From an uncultured Muribaculaceae bacterium (GTDB lineage Bacteria; Bacteroidota; Bacteroidia; Bacteroidales; Muribaculaceae): a stretch of DNA of 6,516 nt. Position numbers and translations under genes: made by a program. The DNA lies in assembly GCA_947178235.1 (NCBI GenBank), contig CAMWXQ010000063.1:1-6516 (forward strand), read 5' to 3'. Positions 1 through 6,516 of this stretch are shown here, piece after piece. Within the stretch, counting starts at the first letter, position 1; the number at the start of each line of letters is the position of its first letter. The notes under the pieces were generated by a model, which searched no databases, had not been told where the DNA came from, and saw only the letters and a list, made by a program, of their open reading frames with translations.

Positions 1-2131
1 GATCAACACCGAACTCTGGAAGGGCGTCAAGCTCGACTTCGGTATGTTCTTCTACCACAACAATACCCACGGCGGCGGCTCGTACTCCGGCATGAAGAGC
101 GTGCTTCTCCAACCCATCATGGGCGGTACGATGTTCACCCGCGACGAGCTCATCAATACTCAGACCCAGCCCGAATACCGCGGTCAGGATAACAATTACC
201 GCGTATCCAACCCCCTCGTTCAGAACGGCTCGACCCTCTCCGAGAAGCGCTCGCGCAAACTCGACATCAATGGCGGCATCACCATCGACTTCCTCAAAGA
301 CTTCCGCTGGCGCACCGCTGTCAACTATGTCACCGGCTGGGACAAGTCGACCTCATTCTCCGACGAGAACTCGCTCAGCTACATATCTTATAAGGACACC
401 GAGGGTATGACCGGTTCCATCGGCAACTCCGAGAAGTTCTCGTGGCACGTCAACAACACCCTCACCTGGCAGAAGACCCTCAACAAGCTCCATGACCTCA
501 CCGTCATGGTCGGCCAGGAGTACTCATATTCCGAGAGCGAAAGCAGCTCCTTCTCGCTCCGCAAGTTCCCCGAGCCCAACCACAAGCTCGACGACATCTC
601 CAAGGCTGAGGTATCCAAGAAGTCCACAGGCCACTCCAACGGCAACATGCTCTCCTTCTTCGGCCGTGTCAACTACTCGTACGACAACCGCTACCTCCTC
701 ACCGCTACCTTCCGTGCCGACGGCAGCTCCAAGTTCGCCAAGGGCAACAAGTGGGGCTACTTCCCCTCCGCATCGGGTGCATGGCGCATCAGCCAGGAGA
801 AGTTCTGGAAGGAGAACGCCATCGCAAACTGGTTCGAGAACCTCAAATTCCGCGTAGGCTACGGCGTCACCGGCAACTGTGACATCGCCTCCAACATGTA
901 TGTCTCGACCCTCTCGCAGACCACATACCCCATGGATAACCAGGAGTTCGACATGGCCTTCACCACCGACGGTACCCTCGGCAACCCCAAACTCAAATGG
1001 GAGACCCTCCACGCCACCAACGTCGGTGTCGACCTCGGTATGTTCAACAACCGCATCAACCTCTCAGTCGAGTGGTACAACAACCAGATCTCCGATATGC
1101 TCATGAAGTGTACCATCCCCTCGACCACAGGCTACACCTCGCAGTATCAGAACATCGGCAAGATGCGCAACCGCGGCTGGGAGTTCCAGTTGAACACCGT
1201 CAACGTCGCCACCCACGGCTTCCAGTGGACATCGTCGCTCAACATGTCCTTCAACAAGTCTAAGGTTATTGCCCTCGAAGGCGATGTGAAGACCAAGACA
1301 TTCTCCGCAGGTGACAACCGCGCCGGATGTGTCAACTACTACGCCGTCGTTGGCCACGGCCTCGGCGACATGTACGGCTACAAGTACGATGGCATCTACA
1401 CCACCGACGACTTCGACGAACTCCCCGACGGAACATGGCAGCTCAAAGAGGGTGTCGTCAAGCCCGAGGATGGCAAGACTGTTCTCCCCGGCGACATCAA
1501 GTTCGCTGCCGACAACGAGGCCGGTGACCAGTTCACCAAGCAGCCAGTCAAGATCGGCAACGGTACCCCCGACTTCTTCGGCGGCTTCTCCAACCAGTTC
1601 ACCTACAAAGGCATCGACCTCAACGTCTTCTTGAAGTTCTCCGTAGGCAACGACGTCTACAACGCCACCAAGCACTCCATGAGCCCCTATGCACGCTTCG
1701 AGAACGCGCCCAAGGAGTTCTCCGGCAACTACTATCGCCTCGTTGACCCCGTCACCGGTAAGAAGGCCACAACCCTGGCCCGCCTCCGCGAGCTCAACCC
1801 CGACGAGAATGCCCGCACATGGAGCCTCACCGAGACCAATTCGAGCTACATCACCTATCCCTCCTCATACTTCGTCGAGGACGGCTCCTATCTGCGTCTC
1901 GCCCAGGTTACCCTCGGCTACACCCTCCCCTCCAAGTGGACCAAGAAGGCTTTCATCCAGAACCTCCGCGTCTACTTCACAGCCAACAACCTCTGCACCA
2001 TTACCGGCTACTCCGGCTACGACCCCGACGCATCGTCCAAGAACGACGACGTCATCTGTACTCCCGGCTACGACTCGTCGACCTACCCCATGTCGCGCAG
2101 CTATGTCGCCGGTATCAATCTCACCTTCTAA
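1..2131 (+). CDS. SusC/RagA-family TonB-dependent outer-membrane transporter, C-terminal part (5' end outside the window)
   Basis: This is the outer-membrane barrel that imports oligosaccharides with energy from TonB, working as a lidded pair with the SusD-like lipoprotein encoded next. The reading frame is open from base 2 (first full codon) to TAA at 2129-2131, giving 709 visible residues. Family members are usually around 1000 residues, so the signal peptide, carboxypeptidase-like domain, TonB box and most or all of the plug lie upstream; the ATG at 44 is internal. Typical SusC barrel segments are visible: FFGRVNYSYDNRYLL starting at visible residue 219, then RADGSSKF, LKFRVGYGVTGN, NIGKMRNRGWEFQL, GNGTPDFFGGFSN and GSYLRLAQVTLGYTLP, followed by a YDPDASS segment. 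The protein ends SYVAGINLTF, with the terminal Phe expected for a barrel recognised by the BAM machinery. The family call is very secure. The substrate cannot be read from this part; pectin fragments are inferred from the downstream lyase. Confidence 0.97.
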   Translation, partial: INTELWKGVKLDFGMFFYHNNTHGGGSYSGMKSVLLQPIMGGTMFTRDELINTQTQPEYRGQDNNYRVSNPLVQNGSTLSEKRSRKLDINGGITIDFLKDFRWRTAVNYVTGWDKSTSFSDENSLSYISYKDTEGMTGSIGNSEKFSWHVNNTLTWQKTLNKLHDLTVMVGQEYSYSESESSSFSLRKFPEPNHKLDDISKAEVSKKSTGHSNGNMLSFFGRVNYSYDNRYLLTATFRADGSSKFAKGNKWGYFPSASGAWRISQEKFWKENAIANWFENLKFRVGYGVTGNCDIASNMYVSTLSQTTYPMDNQEFDMAFTTDGTLGNPKLKWETLHATNVGVDLGMFNNRINLSVEWYNNQISDMLMKCTIPSTTGYTSQYQNIGKMRNRGWEFQLNTVNVATHGFQWTSSLNMSFNKSKVIALEGDVKTKTFSAGDNRAGCVNYYAVVGHGLGDMYGYKYDGIYTTDDFDELPDGTWQLKEGVVKPEDGKTVLPGDIKFAADNEAGDQFTKQPVKIGNGTPDFFGGFSNQFTYKGIDLNVFLKFSVGNDVYNATKHSMSPYARFENAPKEFSGNYYRLVDPVTGKKATTLARLRELNPDENARTWSLTETNSSYITYPSSYFVEDGSYLRLAQVTLGYTLPSKWTKKAFIQNLRVYFTANNLCTITGYSGYDPDASSKNDDVICTPGYDSSTYPMSRSYVAGINLTF

Positions 2132-2148
2132 TCTACTCCTGAATCACA

Positions 2149-4230
2149 ATGATGACCAAATCATATATCAACCGCGCCGCCAAGAGCCTCCTCGTGGCTC
2201 TCGCGGTGGCCGGCGGAGCTTCGATGACCCTCACCTCATGCGAGGACACCTTGGAGAAGCCCTCGTTCACTGCTGACGACGTCGACTATGTATTCTCCGA
2301 TGTAGCCAAAGCCGACATCTACGTCAAGGGTGTCTACCGCTACTTCTGCCTCGAAGAGCTCTTCCGTGCCGCCAACACTGGCGACTGCGTAACCACCGCC
2401 AACGAGGACAACTTCACTCAGGCCAACATGCAGCGCGCAAGCTACTCCTACGACCCCTACCGTCCCTGGGTGTTCGGAGACTGCTACCGCCAGAGCTACA
2501 ACGCCATCGAGAGCTGCAATCTCGGCATCAAGCGCATCGAGCTGCTCCCCGAGGACAAGCAGCGCAACGCCATCCTCGCCGAGCTCTATATGCTCCGCGC
2601 GTACGCGTACCATAATCTGATCCGCTTCCTCGGCGACGTCCCCACCCAGTGGCTCCCCATGGAGGACTGCTCGATGGATGACCCCGATGTCCTCTATCCC
2701 GTGCGCCAGGACCGCGACGGCATCTACGACCGCATCATCCAGGATATGGTCGACCACGTCAATGACCTCCCCTGGCAGAGCGAGAACCCCTATGTGACCA
2801 ACGAGCGCCTCACCCGCAACGCAGGCCTCGGCGTCATGGCCCGCATCTGTCTCCACGCTGCCGGCTACTCGCTCCGTTGGGACCTCGCCACCAATGACCC
2901 CGGCACACTCCACCTCGCCCGCCGCGACGACGCTGCCCGCGTCCAGGAGATCTATCAGATCGCCGACAAGGCTCTCGCCGATGTCATCGCCCAGGGTGAG
3001 AACTACCTCATCAAGGACACCCAGGATGAGACCGGCTACCAGAACCTGTGGCGCAACTTCACCGCCGGCAACTATGCCGTCACCGCACCCGAGATGATGT
3101 GGATGATCGCTCAGCAGGGCGAGAAGACCAACTCACGCCTCGGCAACTATATCGGTGTCACCGGTGCCTACGGCGGCTTCTTCGGCCCCATGAAGGCAAT
3201 CCAGATCAAGCTCCCCACCTACTATCTCTCGTTCGATCCCCGCGACAAGCGCCGCGACGTCACCTGCCCCATGTACACCATCGCCCACTCGGGTGAGAAC
3301 GACTACCACGTCGGTACCACCTACTCCTCCGTCATGGGCGGCAAGTATCGCGTACAGTGGGCCCAGGAACCCTACAATTCGAGCAACCGCAACATCGACC
3401 AGCCGATGCTCCGCTACTCCGACATCCTGCTCATGTATGCCGAGACCCAGAACTTCCTCTACGGAGGCCCCACCGATGCAGCAAAGATCGCCCTCAAAGA
3501 GGTCCGCGAGCGTGCCGGCGTAGGTGATCTCGACATCCCCACAACCCAGGAAGCTTTCCTCGAAGCCGTCATGCACGAGCGCCAGTGGGAGCTCGCCGAC
3601 GAGTTTGTCCTCCGCACCGACCTCGTGCGCACCAACCTCCTCGATAAGTTCATCACCGAGACCAAGAAGGACCTCCGCGACCTCGCCGACAAGACCGGCA
3701 AGTACGCCGAGACCCCCGTCTACCGCATGTACCATGTATCGCTCAACAAGAAAGAGTACAAGGACAACTTCCTCATGGTCGAATACTTCGACGTGACCGA
3801 CCCCGATGAGGTTGCCTCCATCGCCACCATGCCCCTCCCCGCCATGGTCGCACTCGCCAACCGCGTACGCACGTCTGTACAGAAGATCGTAGAGGCTCAC
3901 GGATACAAGTATGAGAAGGACTGGTACCCCATCCGCCTCTTCGACGCCGTCACCTCGGACTACAACACCCGCTCGCGTCAGATCTGCGGCTACATGGTCG
4001 TCGGTTCATGGGGTATGGGCTCGACCATCACCCAGAAGCACACCGGCACCGAGGAGAATGGCGGAACCTATCCCGAGTGGATCGATGGTGAGAACGGCCT
4101 CTTCTTCGCATACAAGAAGAACTTCTCCGAGCTCTCGCCCCTCGCCGGCAACCTCACCGGTCACCCCCTCATCGACAATCCCCGTCTGACCCAGCTCCCC
4201 GGCTATCCCGGAGCCAAGGTCCAGGAATAA
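2149..4230 (+). CDS. SusD/RagB-family surface lipoprotein (glycan-binding lid of the SusCD transporter)
   Basis: SusD-like proteins sit on the cell surface, bind glycan and close over the SusC barrel. The 693-residue product starts with a lipoprotein signal: basic residues, a hydrophobic run, and lipobox LTSC with Cys31 as the predicted lipidated residue. Acidic residues follow at once (CED), consistent with the Bacteroidota surface-export signal. The helical TPR-like region is clear at about 118-168 (NAIESCNLGIKRIE, then AELYMLRAYAYHNLIRFLGDVP). LRYSDILLMYAE at 421-432 and HERQWELADEFVLRTDLVR at 476-494 are family hallmarks. The C-terminus ends with a NPRLTQLPGYPG segment like other family members. 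It is longer than classical SusD (about 550 residues); much of the extra length seems to lie after residue 494. Two in-frame ATGs (2149 and 2152) follow an ATCACA leader without a Shine-Dalgarno sequence; either could be the start. The gap to the susC-like gene is 17 bases, so they are almost certainly co-transcribed. Confidence 0.97.
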   Translation: MMTKSYINRAAKSLLVALAVAGGASMTLTSCEDTLEKPSFTADDVDYVFSDVAKADIYVKGVYRYFCLEELFRAANTGDCVTTANEDNFTQANMQRASYSYDPYRPWVFGDCYRQSYNAIESCNLGIKRIELLPEDKQRNAILAELYMLRAYAYHNLIRFLGDVPTQWLPMEDCSMDDPDVLYPVRQDRDGIYDRIIQDMVDHVNDLPWQSENPYVTNERLTRNAGLGVMARICLHAAGYSLRWDLATNDPGTLHLARRDDAARVQEIYQIADKALADVIAQGENYLIKDTQDETGYQNLWRNFTAGNYAVTAPEMMWMIAQQGEKTNSRLGNYIGVTGAYGGFFGPMKAIQIKLPTYYLSFDPRDKRRDVTCPMYTIAHSGENDYHVGTTYSSVMGGKYRVQWAQEPYNSSNRNIDQPMLRYSDILLMYAETQNFLYGGPTDAAKIALKEVRERAGVGDLDIPTTQEAFLEAVMHERQWELADEFVLRTDLVRTNLLDKFITETKKDLRDLADKTGKYAETPVYRMYHVSLNKKEYKDNFLMVEYFDVTDPDEVASIATMPLPAMVALANRVRTSVQKIVEAHGYKYEKDWYPIRLFDAVTSDYNTRSRQICGYMVVGSWGMGSTITQKHTGTEENGGTYPEWIDGENGLFFAYKKNFSELSPLAGNLTGHPLIDNPRLTQLPGYPGAKVQE

Positions 4231-4248
4231 TCCGCGACCCGACCCACA

Positions 4249-4286
4249 GGGCACAGGGGTGGGGGAGACACCCCGCCCCTGCGCCC
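4249..4286 (+). other. Strong GC-rich intergenic hairpin after the susD-like gene (possible attenuator or mRNA 3'-end stabiliser)
   Basis: Bases 4249-4264 pair with 4271-4286 around a six-base GAGACA loop. The 16-position stem contains one A-C mismatch (4253/4282) and one wobble pair (4260/4275); the rest is Watson-Crick and almost all G-C. What follows is CAAACTTATTCTG, not a run of T, so it is not a classical intrinsic terminator. It starts 18 bases after the susD-like stop codon. In Bacteroidota PULs a stable hairpin here would be expected to protect the upstream susCD message or cause partial termination before the next gene; that role is inference. Confidence 0.72.
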
Positions 4287-4350
4287 CAAACTTATTCTGA
4301 AAACTACTATTTACTAACCAAAATTCAATTCCTATCAAACACTTCTACTC

Positions 4351-5322
4351 ATGAAGAAAGTTCTGACAATGGCTGCTCTCGTATGCGCAGCTATGGCCGC
4401 AAATGCTGCCGAGCCCGTGGTGTATGACTTCAACACCACCCCCCTCTTCTTCTCCATCATGCAGTCTCCCATCGACGAGGGCGGCATGGGCATCACCGGC
4501 AACTTCGACTTCATCAAGAAGACCGGCGAGGTCGGCGTACCCTACGGCGTAGGTGCCGGCACCGGCGACCTCCTCTGCATGAAGCAGGAGGACGGCACAT
4601 GGGTCAACAACCCCAACCTCCATGTCCGCATCTCCTTCGCCGACGGTATCTCCTATGGCCTTGGCGCTGACGGCAAGTACACCTTCGAGGGCTACGAGCT
4701 CGACTACTCCGCACCCTTCCTCGGCTACGGCCCCAAGGGCCCGACCCGCGTCGTATGGATGGCCGGCTGGGGTTCAACCGACGCTTGGGCTGACGCAAAC
4801 TACAACGCCGCCAACGAGGCTGACTGGGTTTCGTCCAAGCACGCTCTTGCCTTCAACCGCAATGACAACTCCGCTTCGCGTACCGACACATACGTCCAGT
4901 TCCCCGAGTTCCAGGGCCCCTTCAACATCACCTACTACATCGCTTCCGTATCCGACACCAACCGCAACAAGGAGCAGGCTCTGAAATGCAAGGTCGTTCC
5001 CGTCAAGGGCGATGAGGAGCTCACCGACTACGCTCAGCTCGTCGACGTTCCCCACGCTGACATCATGGACAAGCGCTACTACAAGTATGTCTACAACTAC
5101 ACAGGTACCGACAAGGTCGCAACCCGCATCGGTGCCAACGGCGCTATCCTCGCACTCTTCCACGTTGAGTTCAACGAGGGCTTCAACGAGGCCGGCCTCG
5201 AGAACGTCATCGCTCCCGCCGAGGATCTCGACGCTCCCGTCTACAACATCATGGGCCAGCGCGTAGGCCAGGACTACAAGGGCCTCGTCATCAAGAACGG
5301 CGTCAAGTACATCCAGAAGTAA
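4351..5322 (+). CDS. Secreted protein of unrecognised family with a C-terminal YNxxGQRV-type tail; candidate PUL accessory or glycan-binding protein
   Basis: I do not recognise a named family for this complete 323-residue protein. MKKVLTMAALVCAAMAANA is a signal peptide with an ANA site (residues 17-19) for signal peptidase I. Cys12 lies inside it but has no proper lipobox, so this is not a SusE/F-like lipoprotein. The mature part is rich in Tyr, Trp, Asp and Asn, with alternating patterns suggesting beta-sandwich folding: TDTYVQFPEFQGPFNITYY at 178-196 and RIGANGAILALFHVEF at 259-274. Only two Cys remain (76, 213). After a linker (ENVIAPAEDLDAP), the tail at 297-323 reads VYNIMGQRV, then YKGLVIKNGVKYIQK. 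This tail type recurs in secreted Bacteroidales proteins and resembles a type IX secretion sorting signal; that role is inferred. The ATG at 4351 follows an A/T-rich leader without a Shine-Dalgarno sequence. Its position after the susD-like gene suggests a role in capturing the same glycan, but an enzyme is not excluded. Confidence 0.9.
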   Translation: MKKVLTMAALVCAAMAANAAEPVVYDFNTTPLFFSIMQSPIDEGGMGITGNFDFIKKTGEVGVPYGVGAGTGDLLCMKQEDGTWVNNPNLHVRISFADGISYGLGADGKYTFEGYELDYSAPFLGYGPKGPTRVVWMAGWGSTDAWADANYNAANEADWVSSKHALAFNRNDNSASRTDTYVQFPEFQGPFNITYYIASVSDTNRNKEQALKCKVVPVKGDEELTDYAQLVDVPHADIMDKRYYKYVYNYTGTDKVATRIGANGAILALFHVEFNEGFNEAGLENVIAPAEDLDAPVYNIMGQRVGQDYKGLVIKNGVKYIQK

Positions 5323-5372
5323 ACCGCTCCATCACGTAGCACACTTCAACTCTTTATAGACCACCTATTCAC

Positions 5373-5404
5373 GCTCCCCGCGTCAGCCCCGGCCCGCGGG
5401 GAGC
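5373..5404 (+). terminator. Rho-independent terminator downstream of the unknown secreted-protein gene
   Basis: A perfect 10-base stem (5373-5382, GCTCCCCGCG, pairing with 5395-5404, CGCGGGGAGC) closes a 12-base loop and is followed directly by TTTTAAAATT (5405-5414). This is the expected layout for an intrinsic terminator on the + strand. It lies 50 bases after the stop codon at 5322 and ends the susC-susD-unknown unit. The opposite strand has no T run beyond the stem, so it is probably one-directional. Confidence 0.88.
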
Positions 5405-5437
5405 TTTTAAAATTCCCTCCTCATACTAAAATATAAA

Positions 5438-5455
5438 ATGGGTCGTTAGACCCAT
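5438..5455 (+). other. Small perfect hairpin in the lyase leader (first)
   Basis: ATGGGTC (5438-5444) and GACCCAT (5449-5455) form a perfect seven-base stem with a GTTA loop. No T run follows, so it is not a terminator. It lies 24 bases after the T-rich end of the upstream terminator and about 100 bases before the lyase start. It may be leader RNA structure or an operator-like inverted repeat in DNA; sequence alone does not decide. Confidence 0.55.
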
Positions 5456-5498
5456 ATACACCACCTCTCCCTCATCCACCTCGTTTCGTCCCCCGCCT

Positions 5499-5514
5499 GG
5501 GAGATTCATCTCCC
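5499..5514 (+). other. Small perfect hairpin in the lyase leader (second)
   Basis: GGGAGAT (5499-5505) and ATCTCCC (5508-5514) are perfect inverted repeats separated by two bases. As RNA this would fold as a six-base stem with a TTCA (UUCA) loop. It follows the C-rich stretch and ends 41 bases before the lyase ATG. No T run follows. It may be leader structure or a protein-binding palindrome. Confidence 0.55.
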
Positions 5515-5555
5515 GACCCCCAACTCAGACAATACCTTAAAACCAACCATATAAT

Positions 5556-6516
5556 ATGAAAAAATCCATCTCCGCACTCCTTCTGGCAGCAGCCCTCTCA
5601 TGTGGGGCAGGGCTCCAAGCCCAGGAGTTGCTCGCCTTCCCCGGTGCCGAGGGTTTCGGCCGCTTCGCCACCGGTGGCCGAGGCGGTGAAATCTACCACG
5701 TCACCAATCTGAACGATTCGGGTACAGGCTCGTTCCGCGACGCCGTCTCCAAGACCGGCCGCATCATCGTCTTCGACGTCTGCGGCACCATCCACCTCAA
5801 AAGCGCACTCGTCGTCAAGGGCAACAACACCATCCTCGGCCAGACCGCTCCCGGCGAGGGCATTCAGGTCTACGGCAACCGTGTATCCTTCTCCGGCGCC
5901 GACAACCTCATCGTGCGCCATATGCGCTTCCGCATGGGTACCCCCGGTGACTCCGGCAAGGACGCATGCGGCATCGCCAACGGCGAGAACATGATCTTCG
6001 ACCACCTCTCCGTCCTCTGGGGCAAGGATGAGAACTTCTCCGTCTCGTGGGACAACAAGGGTACCAGACCCGGCAAGATCACTATCCAGAACTCCATTAT
6101 CGGCCAGGGTCTCCAAACCCACTCCTGCGGCGGCCTCATACAGACCGACGGTGGCGTCACTCTCTACCGCAACCTCTACATCGAGAACAAGACCCGTAAC
6201 CCGAAGGTCAAGGGTGTCAACCAGTACGTCAACAATGTCGTCTACAACTGGGGCGATGGCGGCGGCTACATCATGGGCGACACCGAGGGCGCTTCGTGGG
6301 CACACATCGAGAACAACTACTTCATGCGTGGCCCGTGGCCCGGAACCAAGCCCTTCACCCGCGGCTCCTCAGCATTCCACTACTACGGCGCAGGCAACTG
6401 GTTTGACAACAACAAGGACGGCGTCCTCAACGGCGACCTCCTCACCGTCGAGGATATGAACGGCAAACACGCCGACGGCCGCGAGTCGACATGGGTCGAG
6501 AGCCTCGATGCACTCA
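5556..6516 (+). CDS. Secreted polysaccharide lyase family 1 (pectate lyase-like) enzyme, N-terminal 320 residues (3' end outside the window)
   Basis: Pectate lyases of this family cleave alpha-1,4-galacturonan by calcium-dependent beta-elimination within a right-handed beta-helix. The frame is open from ATG 5556 to the window end without a stop. The start of MKKSISALLLAAALSCGAGLQA is a signal peptide, probably cut after Ala22; Cys16 has no good lipobox. The mature protein opens with the block typical of Bacteroidota PL1 enzymes: AFPGAEGFGRFATGGRGGEI (27-46), then VTNLNDSGTGSFRDAV (49-64). TILGQTAPGEGI (92-103) and the helix rung NLIVRHMRFRMG (117-128) follow. FDHLSVLWGKDE at 148-159 matches the family's DHxSxSWxxDE segment, with Asp158/Glu159 as candidate calcium ligands. 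RNPK at 214-217 matches the RxP motif carrying the catalytic Arg, so Arg214 is the likely catalytic base. VNNVVYNWG at 225-233 is also typical. Pectin or pectate is the expected substrate, though fine specificity cannot be read. Any C-terminal domain or sorting tail lies outside the window. Confidence 0.95.
   Translation, partial: MKKSISALLLAAALSCGAGLQAQELLAFPGAEGFGRFATGGRGGEIYHVTNLNDSGTGSFRDAVSKTGRIIVFDVCGTIHLKSALVVKGNNTILGQTAPGEGIQVYGNRVSFSGADNLIVRHMRFRMGTPGDSGKDACGIANGENMIFDHLSVLWGKDENFSVSWDNKGTRPGKITIQNSIIGQGLQTHSCGGLIQTDGGVTLYRNLYIENKTRNPKVKGVNQYVNNVVYNWGDGGGYIMGDTEGASWAHIENNYFMRGPWPGTKPFTRGSSAFHYYGAGNWFDNNKDGVLNGDLLTVEDMNGKHADGRESTWVESLDAL

Larger units (their letters stand above)
5415..5555 (+). 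promoter_or_regulatory. Leader/promoter region of the pectate lyase-like gene
   Basis: Because a terminator ends just upstream, transcription of the lyase gene should start within or near these 141 bases. I find no good match to the Bacteroidota -33 TTTG / -7 TAnnTTTG promoter; the nearest, TACCTTAA at 5533-5540, lacks the final TG and sits only 15 bases before the ATG. The region holds two small perfect hairpins, listed separately, and between them a C-rich, G-poor stretch at 5457-5498 (23 C and 3 G in 42 bases). The last 20 bases or so before the ATG are A-rich, as is usual for translation starts in this phylum. The regulatory role is inferred from position only. Confidence 0.5.

Noticed and set aside
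1064..1675. Long open frame on the - strand (203 codons) opposite the susC-like gene
   Set aside because: The + strand frame here is unmistakably SusC. The strong preference for C-ending codons leaves the antisense strand with few stops; the product is Val/Gly/Leu/Glu-rich low-complexity with no motif.
2132..2148. Possible promoter or attenuator between the susC-like and susD-like genes
   Set aside because: The 17-base gap is too short and has no hairpin or promoter match; the two genes are best read as one transcript.
1689..2276. + strand frame of 195 codons overlapping the end of the susC-like gene and the start of the susD-like gene
   Set aside because: Its product is Ser/Pro/Thr/Arg-rich low-complexity, typical of an out-of-frame reading of this GC-rich DNA, and it overlaps two secure genes.
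3133..3900. Long open frame on the - strand (255 codons) opposite the susD-like gene
   Set aside because: It is a shadow of the SusD coding sequence. The predicted product is biased to Val, Gly, Glu and Asp, has no recognisable domain, and has no gap or leader of its own.
5533..5540. TACCTTAA as a Bacteroidota -7 promoter element for the lyase gene
   Set aside because: It lacks the TG of TAnnTTTG, no TTTG lies at the right distance upstream, and it is only 15 bases from the ATG.
5598..5606. Cys16 of the lyase (ALSC) as a lipoprotein acylation site
   Set aside because: The residues before Cys do not fit a lipobox (Ala at -3, Leu at -2), and a better signal peptidase I site (LQA before QE) follows six residues later.
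5598..6305. Long open frame on the - strand (235 codons) opposite the lyase gene
   Set aside because: The + strand encodes clear PL1 motifs over the whole stretch; the antisense frame is open only because of codon bias.

Overview
The window looks like part of a polysaccharide utilization locus (PUL) from a GC-rich Bacteroidota, most likely of the order Bacteroidales. Four observations support this: a SusC/RagA TonB-dependent transporter directly followed by a SusD/RagB lipoprotein, no Shine-Dalgarno sequence at any start (A/T-rich leaders instead), a Bacteroidota-type lipoprotein signal, and a C-terminal 'YNxxGQRV...YKGLVIKNG' tail common in secreted proteins of this order. Codons end strongly in C (GCC, ACC, CTC, AAC). 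That, with the tail type, makes Muribaculaceae or a GC-rich Prevotellaceae-like gut commensal my best guess, at low confidence.

All four genes lie on the + strand. From 1 to 2131 is the C-terminal 709 codons of a SusC-like outer-membrane transporter whose N-terminus lies upstream of the window. Seventeen bases later comes a complete susD-like gene (2149-4230). A 120-base gap holds a strong GC-rich hairpin (4249-4286). It is followed by a complete gene for a 323-residue secreted protein of unrecognised family (4351-5322). A clean intrinsic terminator (5373-5404) closes that unit. The next gene has a structured leader with two small perfect hairpins around a C-rich stretch. It begins at 5556 and encodes a secreted polysaccharide lyase family 1 (pectate lyase-like) enzyme, cut off by the end of the window after 320 codons.

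The likely joint role is pectin (homogalacturonan-type) use. The secreted lyase would cut the polymer, the SusD-like lipoprotein and perhaps the unknown secreted protein would hold fragments at the surface, and the SusC-like channel would import oligosaccharides with TonB energy. The substrate is inferred from the lyase alone. The terminator means the lyase is probably transcribed separately from susCD, while the hairpin after susD probably lowers expression of the unknown protein relative to SusCD. No other gene, RNA gene, mobile element or CRISPR array is visible.
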